From Antedon bifida (taxonomy: Eukaryota > Echinodermata > Crinoidea > Comatulida > Antedonidae): 64,000 nt of DNA. The notes below the pieces were generated by a model, which was given only the letters and a program-made list of their open reading frames with translations, had not been told where the DNA came from and made no database searches. Numbering within the stretch: position 1 is the stretch's first letter; every line of letters begins with the position of its first letter. Below are positions 44,134 to 54,931 of this stretch, piece by piece. The translations under genes were made by a program, and so were the position numbers. The stretch lies in assembly GCA_963402885.1 (NCBI GenBank), contig OY727099.1, positions 15,829,001 through 15,893,000 of the forward strand, given 5' to 3'.

Positions 44134-44735
44134 AGTACACACCAATCGTCATGCAGTACACACCAATCGTCATGCAGTCAAATATTGCGTAATTTATACC
44201 GCCACCTATCGACAAAATCAAATATCACGTGACTTTTATTAGACGGCTGTAAAACTAATGCCATCGACTCTAAGATTTCCTTTATGCTTGACATACTGTA
44301 CTTATTTTAACCGCTGCACATAAGCTCTGTTTTTTTATATATACAATAATTTATTAATGCGAGACACAGGCGCGGCTAGGAGGCCATTGTAATTATTGAA
44401 TTCCATAATAAGAAGTATAAATAGTCTTAGTTTTACAGCCGTCTAATAAACGTCACGTGATATTTGATTTTGTCGATAGGTGGCGGTATAAATTACGCAA
44501 TATTTGACTGCATGACGATTGGTGTGTACTGCATGACGATTGGTGTGTACTGCATGACCATTGGTGTGTACTGCATGACGATTGGTGTGTACCGCATGAC
44601 GATTGGTGTGTACTGCATGATGTTTGGTGTGTACTGCATGACGATTGGTGTGTACTGCATGATGTTTGGTGTGCACTGCATGACGATTGGTGTGTACTGC
44701 ATGATGTTTGGTGTGTACTGCATGATGAATGTGAA
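44134..44735. mobile_element. Palindromic element with minisatellite arms
   Basis: A segment of about 85 bp beginning CAGTCAAATATTGCGTAATT (44166) recurs inverted and ends at 44509, around a loop of about 170 bp. Outside each arm are copies of a 21-bp unit CATGACGATTGGTGTGTACTG, two on the left (inverted) and about eleven on the right (44507-44732). No coding capacity is supported. Confidence 0.75.
44507..44732 (+). repeat. 21-bp minisatellite, about 11 copies
   Basis: Unit TGCATGACGATTGGTGTGTAC; the later copies alternate with a variant bearing ATGTTTGG in place of ACGATTGG. As 21 is a multiple of three, a spurious frame encodes a heptapeptide repeat (MTIGVYC). Confidence 0.95.
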
Positions 44736-44889
44736 CTGAAGGCAGAGGAGGCGTTCCATAGGGATCAACCCTGGCAAAGCATGGTCAAACTTTAAATCAC
44801 TAATGTAACTAAACTAAATAATTATTCATGTTAAGATTCATATACGATGATTCCTAAATGGTTACTAAACAAAACAATTGAAAACTAGA

Positions 44890-47800
44890 AAGCCACTCCC
44901 CTAGCAAACACATAACGTTCAGCTAACGTTATATTTTGGTTAGCTTTTGGTTAGGTTTACTACGAACGTTCGTATAACATTCAAATAACGTTCATTCACA
45001 GAATATTTTTTTCATAACATCGTTTAAACGTTATAGGCCTAAGAACGTTCAGAATAACATTCAAAATATGTTATTTACATAACATTCATCATTAAAACAT
45101 ATCATTAATGATAACATTTTTCTAACGTTAGAAGAACGTTCAAAATAACGTTAAAAAATAATATTTACATAACGTTATTGGTAATATCTACCTAACGTTA
45201 TAAGAACGTTCAGAATAACATTCAAAATATGTTATTTACATAACATTAATGATAACATTTTTCTAACGTTAGAAGAACGTTCAAAATGACGTTAAAAAAT
45301 AATATTTACATAACGTTATTGGTAACATCTACCTAACGTTATAAGAACGTTCAGAATAACATTCAAAATATGTTATTTACATAACATTAATGATAACATT
45401 TTCCTAACATTAGAAGAACGTTCAAAATAACGTTAAAAATGATATTTACATAACTTTATAGGTAACATCTACCTAACGTTACAAGAACGTTCAGAATAAC
45501 ATTCAAAATATGTTATTTACATATCATTACTGATAACATTTTCCTAACGTTAGAAGAACGTTCAAAATAACGTTAACAAATGATATTTACATAACTTTAT
45601 AGGTAACATCTACCTAACGTTACAAGAGCGTTCAGAATAACATTCAAAATATGTTATTTCCATATCATTAATGATAACATTTTTCTAACGTTAGAAGAAA
45701 GTTCAAAATAACGTTATAACAAATGATATTTACATAACTTTATAGGTAACATATACCTAACGTTACAAGAGCGTTCAGTATAACATTCAAAATATGTTAT
45801 TTGCATAGCATTAATGATAACATTTTCCTAACGTTAGAAGAACGTTCAAAATAACGTTAAAAAATGATATTTACATAACTTTATAGGTAACATCTACCTA
45901 ACGTTACAAGAGCGTTCAGAATAACATTCAAAATATGTTATTTACATAACATTAATGATAACATTTTCCTAACGTTAGAAGAACGTTCAAAATAACGTTA
46001 AAAAATGATATTTACATAACTTTATAGGTAACATCTACCTAACGTTACAAGAGCGTTCAGAATAACATTCAAAATATGTTATTTACATAACATTAATGAT
46101 AACATTTTCCTAACGTTAGTAGAACGTTCAAAATAACGTTAACAAAACTTTATAGGTAACATCTACCTAACGTTATAAGAACGTTCAGAATAACATTCAA
46201 AATATGTTATTTACATAACATTAATGATAACATTTTCCTAACGTTAGAAGAACGTTAAAAATAACGTTAAAATTATAATTACATAATGCTATTAATAACA
46301 TCTACCTAATGTTATAAGAACGTTCGGAATAACATTCAAAATATGTTATTTACATAACATTATTAATAACATTTTCCTAACGTTATAAGAACGTTCAAAA
46401 TAATGTTAACAAATGATATTTACATAACTTTATAGGTAACATCTACCTAACGTTACAAGAGCGTTCAGAATAACATTCAAAATATGTTATTTCCATATCA
46501 TTAATGATAACATTTTTCTAACGTTAGAAGAAAGTTCAAAATAACGTTATAACAAATGATATTTACATAACTTTATAGGTAACATATACCTAACGTTACA
46601 AGAGCGTTCAGTATAACATTCAAAATATGTTATTTGCATAGCATTAATGATAACATTTTCCTAACGTTAGAAGAACGTTCAAAATAACGTTAAAAAATGA
46701 TATTTACATAACTTTATAGGTAACATCTACCTAACGTTACAAGAGCGTTCAGAATAACATTCAAAATATGTTATTTACATAACATTAATGATAACATTTT
46801 CCTAACGTTAGAAGAACGTTCAAAATAACGTTAAAAAATGATATTTACATAACTTTATAGGTAACATCTACCTAACGTTACAAGAGCGTTCAGAATAACA
46901 TTCAAAATATGTTATTTACATAACATTAATGATAACATTTTCCTAACGTTAGTAGAACGTTCAAAATAACGTTAACAAAACTTTATAGGTAACATCTACC
47001 TAACGTTATAAGAACGTTCAGAATAACATTCAAAATATGTTATTTACATAACATTAATGATAACATTTTCCTAACGTTAGAAGAACGTTAAAAATAACGT
47101 TAAAATTATAATTACATAATGCTATTAATAACATCTACCTAATGTTATAAGAACGTTCGGAATAACATTCAAAATATGTTATTTACATAACATTATTAAT
47201 AACATTTTCCTAACGTTATAAGAACGTTCAAAATAATGTTAAAAATTATACTTTCCATAAAGGTATTGATAACATATACTTAACTTTATAAGAACGTTCT
47301 GAAAAACATTCAAAATATGTTATTTACCTAACCTTATTAATAACATTTTCCTATCGTTATAAGAACGTTCAAAATAATGTTTAAAATGATATTTACATAA
47401 CTTTATTGATAACATCTACCTAACGTAATAAGAACGTTCGGAAAAACATTAAAATAGGTTATTTACATAACATTTCATTGATAACATTTTCGTAACGTAA
47501 TAAGAACATTCACAATAACGTAAAAATTATATTTACATAACGTTATTGATAACATTTACCTAACGTTATAAAAACGTTCAAAATAAGGTTAAAATGTTAT
47601 TTACATAACATTATTGATAACATCAACCTAATGTTATAAGAACGTTCGGAATAACATTCACAAAATATTATTTACATAACATTATTGAGAACATTTTCCT
47701 AACGTTATAAGAATGTTCAAAATAACGTTAAAATTATAATTACATAATGCTATTAATAACATCTACCTAATGTTATAAGAACGTTCGGAATAACATTCAA

Positions 47801-48560
47801 AATATGTTATTTACATAACATTATTAATAACATTTTCCTAACGTTATAAGAACGTTCAAAATAATGTTAAAAATCATACTTTCCATAAAGTTGTTGATAA
47901 CATATACTTAACTTTATAAGAACGTTCTGAAAAACATTCAAAAATGTTATTTTACATAACATTTTTGATAACGTTTTCCTAAGAACATTCAAAATACGTT
48001 ATCAATAACATCTACCTAACGTCAAAAGAACGTTCGGAAAAACATTCAAAATAGTTTATTAACATAACATTATTGATAACATTTTCCTAACGTTATAAAA
48101 ATAAGGTTCAAAATAACGTTAAAAAATGATATTTACATAACGTTATTGATAACATCTACCTAACGTTATAAGAACGTTCGGAATAACATTCAAAATATGT
48201 TATTTACATAACATTATTGATAACATTTTTCTAACGTTATAAGGACGTTCAAAATAACGTTAAAAATGATATTTACATAACGTTATTGATAACATCTAGT
48301 ACCTAACTCTATAATAACGTTCGGAAAAATTAATAACATTTTCCTAACGTTATTAGAATGTTCAGAATAACGATCAAAAATGATATTTACATAACATTTT
48401 GCTAGTGTTAGAAGAACCTTCAATTTCTGAAATTTACATAATATTTCTTGAAAACGTTTTAACGTGGATAGAATGTTCAAAATTATACATTCCAATACAA
48501 TATTTACACAGTTTACTATGGTTTTCTAACGTTTTACAAACGTTCACGATAACGTTCAAT
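44890..48560. repeat. AACGTT-rich satellite array, unit about 140 bp
   Basis: About 25 diverged copies. Each unit has two halves: one with ACGTTCAAAATAACGTT and a second with GTTCAGAATAACATTCAAAA, spaced by AT-rich TTTACATAAC words. Decay is strongest at both ends (44900-45100 and 48300-48560). A block of about 830 bp is duplicated inside the array (from about 45601 and again from 46434). Confidence 0.95.
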
Positions 48561-49440
48561 GCATGATTTTACAAAACATTTTGTTGAACATTTCTTAGAA
48601 AGCGTTACACGTTAATAATTAATATTTTACCAACTAAATTTTATTTAAACTTAACAAAATATTTTTCTTACGTTCGAGGAAAGTTAAGGTTCGAATATGA
48701 CATAACAGAAGAACATTTGCAATAAATTCAAAGACATTTTTCAAAATCATTTTGTAAACGTTTTACTAAAGTTAAATCAAACTTTGCAATCACGTAGCAT
48801 GTCTTTATACACATATGTTAAGATCATTAACAGTATTGTTAAAATATACCATTAAAACATGCATGGTTAACATTAGCAGATCGTGCGCATATTTCTATAA
48901 GTAAAGTGAGAGTAATTGGTAATTCAGTGTATTTTTTAAACAACAGTTTTTTATGTAATATAAACCGTTATTTTTTAAGATTCAAATTGGTAAGTCAAAA
49001 CTTGAGATTGTGTTTTTTTTTAGAGCAGTTATCTGGTAAACTGGTAACCAGGAATTTGATGACTCAATACAAATGCCATCATTTACAGTTGTGGTTTTAA
49101 GTTTTGGAGGGAAGTTGTCGACAATTTTATTCTCTAACACAGCCAAAGAAAAAGGATTCTACGGTATTTCTGTTATCAGTCAAATTGCTTACACAAACAC
49201 GTTTCATACGTTTCACGTAAAGATAGGTTATTTTATATCTATGAATACGTCATTAATTGTTTAATAGTAAATTAAAGACGTAAATGACGACGGTATATAT
49301 ACTAGACCACACATTATGTTAGTATGTACAGGGTTGTTATACAAAAACGTATTATGATGAGCATATGTTTTTGTGGGTTAGGAAATCCTTCTTTTTTTAA
49401 ATCTTCAAAAAGAGTTCACAATTGTCTAGACATAATATTA
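48561..49440. other. No gene seen
   Basis: AT-rich DNA carrying the decaying edge of the satellite; no supportable ORF. Confidence 0.5.
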
Positions 49441-49445
49441 TAATG

Positions 49446-49527
<82 letters not shown>
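49446..49527 (+). repeat. (ACT)n microsatellite
   Basis: About 27 perfect trinucleotides. Confidence 0.97.
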
Positions 49528-49528
<1 letters not shown>

Positions 49529-50430
49529 GGTACTATATATATATTATATTTTATTTTTAGTATTAGCTGCAAAATTAAAAACTGCGGTTTTGTGTACAGT
49601 ATGCCTATAGGATATCTGTGGTTCAATAAGTAACAGATTAGACCCCGGAGATTGACTAAGCCTTTGCTGCTTAATTTATCTGTATTTATTTTTCTGATGT
49701 ATAGGCATAAGAAAGTAAAATGTATTCTAAAATTTTTTATTTGTTAATATAAAAATTAAACATGTCATTCATCTATGTTTCAGGGTGTGTTTATATTTTT
49801 AGGATGCATGGATTCATTTTTCTATTCCTGGGGAATGAATTAAAATAGCCTACATAAAAACATCTGTCAGAATAATGAATCATTTGAGTTTATTACAGCA
49901 CTTTTGAATTGGTGCATTCTCTAGCATTAATGTGTCATCTACTTTTTTACATGCACCGTGGCTTCGGATGCACCAAACATCAAACAATTAAAGAAACAAG
50001 TGGATCAAAATGGAAGGTACGTTTACTAGGATGTGCATCTCGATACAAACAAATAAATTAGGATGGAATATAACTGAGCTGTTGGTGCAATATATTGAAT
50101 CCAATAGATATTCAAAATTATATCTCCACAGAATTCAGTCTCTATGATTCGACCACGCAAGAGGGTAGACAGAAGACGGATGGATCATTCAGAAATTGAT
50201 TTTTTATTAATCATTTAAGCCTATATTTTAATTGTTTTTGTATGATATATTCAATTAATACTTTATAAATAAATAATTTCCTTTAATTAATACAGGTTGA
50301 CTATTTTTTGTATTCTTATTGTTTAATGATTTTGTTGTGGTGACCTGTGAGATGCGAGATTGGTTCAGAAATTAGTATATCGAAACTATATACTAAGAAA
50401 TAAACTTGAACAGACTATACGGATAATAAA
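49528..50430. other. No gene seen
   Basis: AT-rich spacer without recognisable coding or repeat structure. Confidence 0.45.
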
Positions 50431-50454
50431 AAAAAATTTTCTTCGTTTCGTTTC

Positions 50455-50530
50455 CCAAGATGAGACTCGATCTCGGTAACTTGAATACTGTACACACCAG
50501 CACAGACCACCGAGCCATACACAACTGACT
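50455..50530 (-). ncRNA. tRNA-like SINE head
   Basis: Minus strand: TGGCTCGGTGGTC resembles a Pol III A box and GATCGAGTC matches the B-box core GWTCRANNC, about 35 bp apart. The anticodon arm is not convincing, so a SINE head or tRNA relic is more likely than a working tRNA. Confidence 0.45.
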
Positions 50531-50534
50531 AACA

Positions 50535-51110
50535 TTATTGTATCTATATATAAATTATGGTTAATTCTGACATAGGCGAGCATAATGGAAAAACTTCGGT
50601 ACAAATCTCTGCCTTGGATACCTACCTGATCTATCAGATTTACCGTGAAATGTAAATTTGATAACATTAGTTTTCACTATTACGATATTGTTCGATATTT
50701 CTATCTTAGGAAGATATTATAAAGAGTTTTTTAACAAAATTTATGATTTCAACGGTAGATTTTCAACTCAATTTCAACTCTACGCGGTCGAAGTAATTTC
50801 CGGGTTCACGATGAGTTCACCTTGCAACAACCTGGTTTCAACTAAGTTGGCCGTTATTGGCTATAGCCATTTTAGTTTTTTGTTTATTTTAGGAACGGAC
50901 CACGCGTTTGAAGTTACAGTAGTTAAAAAATAAAGATTATACTGCAAATTAATAAAGATCAAATTAAATATACGCCATAAAGCATCGGAATATATTGTGG
51001 GGAATAGTATTATACAATTACATAGGGAGATCTGATGATAAGACATTTTGTTTAAAATCGAGTGAAATCCCGATACCGAGTTTTATTGAGTAAGCTGGCA
51101 GGAATAACTG
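50535..51110. other. No gene seen
   Basis: Short open frames exist but lack any recognisable domain or splice context. Confidence 0.4.
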
Positions 51111-51129
51111 TTGGCTATATATGTGTCCT

Positions 51130-51400
51130 GTTAGCGATTTTTTTTTTCGTACATAAGTTGGGTACCCCTTTTGAAACGTCACAAAATAAACATGAATAAT
51201 TCATTGCGCATACTATATGAACACATGAGATGGAAAGATTAGACCCACGAGAATAAAGAATGTATATCATTTGTGTAATGTTAATTTTTTGGCAGTAATT
51301 TAGAGTTATTGGAATCAAAATTGTGAGCGCTATGACAAACAAACAAACAGACAAACAAACAAGCCATCGCGCATAGCGCGATACTTGGCCAAATCAAAAT
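51130..51400. repeat. Dispersed repeat shared with 26.6 and 30.6 kb
   Basis: 51155-51212 matches 26572-26628 (AAACGTCACAAAATAAACAT-like); 51213-51292 is the reverse complement of 30620-30710 (GAGATGGAAAGATTAGACCC). It ends in an ATTGTGAGCGCTATGACAAA segment found again at 51910. Confidence 0.7.
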
Positions 51401-51759
51401 TGGCCTCCATACCTTGACCCGATTTTCACCCGGAAGTTTGTGTCTTAATGCTGTGTGATTTAGGCTAATTTCACTACAATCATGTGTATACGAGTTTGGT
51501 GTAAAGGTTATGTAACCAGCCTTTTAACTAACAATAGCTTCAGTCGACTAACAATAGAACAGCAACGCGAAAAACACACGTGTGAAATTGAAAAGAAATA
51601 GGTTTTTAAAGCCTATTCCCATAACAAAACCTGTACATTAAATCTAATTATGTTTCAAAATTACAAATCACAAATTATAACTCTTGCCTCTTGTACAAAA
51701 ATGAATTTTGGACAAGTAGTTCTCGAGAAAATACAATTTTAGTTTACTTGCTACTTTAA

Positions 51760-52110
51760 GACTGCTCACCGGCTTTTTGAAAATTCTGTCCTATCTTTTA
51801 ACACTAGCAGGTCTGAAAATAATTCTAAAAAGTCCGAATTTTCACCAAAATTTGGCAGTGTCTTCCTTGCAGAAGGGGACATGTATGGTAGTAATTTGGA
51901 GTCATTCGAATAAAAATTGTGAGCGCTAGAGTGATGACAAACAAACAAACACACTAACCGAACAGATCAACATACTTTTTGTTCATAAACTTATAATAGG
52001 TCCATGGTATGTTGATCTGTTCAAACCGAACAGATCAAAGTGGCCAAGTAACAAACAGACAGACAAACACACGCGATCGAGTACATATACCTCCTTGGCG
52101 GAGGTAAATA
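51760..52110. repeat. Dispersed repeat with GGAGGT hairpin end
   Basis: 51895-51950 repeats the ATTGTGAGCGCT...GACAAACAAACAAAC segment of 51318-51350. A 60-bp inverted-repeat insert (CCGAACAGATCAACATAC...inverse, 51958-52020) is flanked by CCGAACAGATCA repeats. The right end is the hairpin ACCTCC-TTGGC-GGAGGT (52090-52106), a common end in marine invertebrate repeats. Confidence 0.6.
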
Positions 52111-52119
52111 AACATACGT

Positions 52120-53140
52120 CTATCTGCAACTATGCCCTTTTGGACAAATTAACTCTTTACATTGTAAGTTAACTGACTGATTATTTCGATGCAAACAACA
52201 CAGTAATCTCGTAATTTGAGGAGCAAGAAGATATTCTTATATAGTTATGAAAGGCCATTAGTGTCATAGTATGAAACGCTATTTTTATATACTCAAGCTG
52301 TAATATTCATTTCATCTTCAACGGCTTAATACAATTATTGAATGCTTCTGTGATAATAATAATAATAGGCCTAATAATAACTATTTCATTATTCTCACTT
52401 TTTTTTCTCCTTTTTTTTCACGATGCTGCTCTAGCCCGCTACGTCATAAGAGATAAATCATTCAGATATAAAGCAAGCAGCAGTTATAGTATCTAAGGCC
52501 GACAGTTTTGCTAATTTGTAAACTCGACTATAACTTATAGATCCCAGCTGCTGGACCCAAAAACGTCTGGGAAAAGAAAGTCTATGAGGGCTCACGGTTG
52601 AACGATTTTGGATTCTCGCCCTTTGATTGGTTGACACGAATCAATAGACTGGAAAATATTTTCTCACTTGAAGCAAAGAATATATATCACTCTAATCTTT
52701 GCTTGAAGTCACGTCTCTAGAGGGTATTCAGTTGCATGCCTTGAGGTCACACACACAGCACATTAAAGTTCAAAATTGACCATTTTTAAATGTGCATGTG
52801 ATTCATAATTAAAGAACTATCTTTGATTTGTATGTATTTTTGGGATTAAAGGACATCTTTTTAATAATTAATCATAAATATATCTGAAGAAAGAACAATG
52901 ATTAATTTTAAAATGTCGAGCAGCGTTTTTTGTAAGAAATATTTCTTGTTTATATATATTTATATTTTCTGTTATATTCATCTTTTTTCATAATTTTCTA
53001 ATATTTTTTTCTAAAATTGTAAACTTCAGAAGATACATTTACTAATTAATAATTATTTTCAGTAAGTATTTTTTAGATATCATTTTTTACCCTATACACA
53101 GACTACACTATTTTTTGGTGATACATAAACAAAACTCATC
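52120..53140. other. Spacer with a dispersed-repeat copy
   Basis: 52495-52690 contains GGCCGACAGTTTTG, ACGTCTGGGAAAAGAAAGTC and CTCACGGTTGAACG. Parts recur at 63845-63925 and 14866-14900. No gene. Confidence 0.5.
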
Positions 53141-53147
53141 TACTGGG

Positions 53148-53235
53148 ACTTGAACTCGCGATGATTTGTCACACCATTACAAGACAACGTTTCATTCGTT
53201 GCGCTACACAACTTGCTTGCGCCCTCATTTGTTAT
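53148..53235 (-). ncRNA. tRNA-like SINE head
   Basis: Minus strand: TGTAGCGCAACGAATG (A-box-like) and GAGTTCAAGTCCC (B box, matches GWTCRANNC), about 45 bp apart. The spacing is a little long, as in SINE heads with small insertions. Confidence 0.5.
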
Positions 53236-53470
53236 TAGTCCTCCCTAGATGTGATGAAAAACCGTTTGTGATTGGTTAATACTCACGGTAGTAACCTGTT
53301 ACGCGCGACGCAGTGAACATCCGGTGATTCGGCTCCTCGAAGAAGACGAATTATTCGGCCTACCTGATAATAATATTATTATTGTTAATGTAGGCTTATT
53401 AATGGAAATTCTTCTGTTAATTTAAACGACCTAGGCCTAAGTGAATATTTTATTGCCAAGGAATCATTAA

Positions 53471-53537
53471 CCCCTTGGGAATGATATATTGTTCGAGGGA
53501 ATATATTTCCCTCGAACAAAATATCATTCCCTCGGGG
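53471..53537. repeat. 31-bp inverted repeat (hairpin)
   Basis: Arms of 31 bp around a 5-base TATAT loop; CGAGGGAA and GGGAATGATAT words pair with about 28 of 31 matches. Flanking sequence shows no element. Confidence 0.9.
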
Positions 53538-53700
53538 GTGTCAAATCTTATGATATTTAACCTCTAAGAAGTCAATATCTGTATAATATAAGTTTTTTTA
53601 ATTATTTTATATAAAATAAAATGTAACTGCCTATGGGTATTAAACAACAATATTATGTAACAAATGTGTATATTTATACCTGTAGTACATAACTATTCTC

Positions 53701-53743
53701 ATACATACATACATACATACATACATACATACATACATACATA
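53701..53743 (+). repeat. (CATA)n microsatellite
   Basis: About ten perfect tetranucleotides. Confidence 0.97.
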
Positions 53744-54029
53744 CTTTAAATCAATTTGCATTGCATTTTTTTTCATTTCATCCATCTCAAACTGAAAAAT
53801 TTAGGGCGTTACGGAAGTTTCTATTTTTAGGTACTATATCTCTATATTTTCTGTATTTGTATCATTTTGAGAGCAGAGGACTCGTTCATATGCTGAGGTA
53901 AACTATAGACATTTGTTCTAAAGATCTTTAGTTTACATGGTCTCTGTATTCTGTATACAGAATATGTCATCTTTCATTACTGCACCCACCTTGGTTAGTA
54001 CAACTCAACATTAACCAATGTTAGGATCG

Positions 54030-54404
54030 TGTTTTTGTTATTCTTTATTTGGTCCATTATATAAAAACATACATCAGAAATTCCTCTTATATACACTGCA
54101 GAGATAGTAACAAATATACATACAAAATACAAATCAATATAAAATCACATATAAAATATCAAAAAGTCTACGATCCAGGTATTCTCTCCATGAGTTTGCG
54201 TTGGACAAATTTGTTATAGGTGACAATAGATTGTGGGACAAATGATTTATTGCAGCGTTTAGTATGGCTTCGAGGCAGACGGATACGAATATTAGATGGA
54301 AGTAAAGTGTATTCCTTATGGAGGGGGTGGTCTGTTTGGGAGAGTATACGTTTTACCAAGGAAAGAACACCAGCGTCATAGTTGAAATTAAGTATGGATA
54401 CATC
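54030..54404 (-). mobile_element. L2-like LINE 3' end
   Basis: Minus strand: NYDAGVLSLVKRILSQTDHPLH, KEYTLLPSNIRIRLPRS, CNKSFVPQSIVTYNKF, then a stop and a short UTR with GACCAAATAAAG. The wording parallels the C-terminus of the L2-like remnant at 12.9 kb (RRILSQPSHPLYKEYNFLPS), so both are the same group. The CACTA-like element begins immediately beyond its right edge. Confidence 0.8.
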
Positions 54405-54705
54405 AACTCTCTCTTAATGTAAAAGAGTGAGAAACCACTCAAACTAGAGTGAACTTCCACTCTTTCAAAGAGTTAACTGAGGGACAACTCGTTTTGGAGT
54501 GAAAAAAAGAGTGGTCACCAAATCACTCTAAAATGAGTGAAACCAACGCTAAAAAGAGTGAACATTTTCATCACTCTTTTAACAAGAGTGGAAATAATCC
54601 ACTCATAAAAGAGTGAAAGTGACCCACTCTTTCAAAAAGAGTGAAAATAATCAACTTATAAAAGAGTGAAAGGAAACCACTCTTTTAGGAGTGGTATTTT
54701 TAGCT
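54405..54705. promoter_or_regulatory. Left subterminal repeat zone (GAGTG/CACTC cluster)
   Basis: About 20 GAGTG or CACTC pentamers, many as AAAGAGTGAAA or CCACTCTTT, in 300 bp. In CACTA elements such clusters bind the TnpA-type protein. Binding here is inference. Confidence 0.7.
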
Positions 54706-54931
54706 TATTCTTTTTATACTTGTATCTTCTGTCTGCAAAAGGCTGCTCCTGTGATCCCAAACTTGGTAGAGTAGCCTTAAAAACATGCATTGCAAACACA
54801 ATTGTGCACAACCAAATAAATGAAAACGACATTGAGCTATATTAATTTGTTTATTTTGAAAAGCAAATCTCTTCTCTACATACTGTATAATTAAGAGGTA
54901 ATTTAAATTCATCAAAAACATTTCATTTTAG

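Noticed and set aside
44443-44777. Frames on both strands with seven-residue repeats (MTIGVYC, HAVHTNR, YTPIVMQ)
   Set aside because: Produced by a 21-bp minisatellite whose unit length is a multiple of three.
48283-48495. 70-codon minus frame inside the satellite
   Set aside because: Arises from diverged satellite units; no domain.
49422-49610. 62-codon poly-Thr frame
   Set aside because: Simple read-through of the (ACT)n microsatellite.
50658-50933. 91-codon plus frame with hydrophobic stretches
   Set aside because: Hydrophobicity follows from T-rich DNA; no domain, splice context or repeat support.
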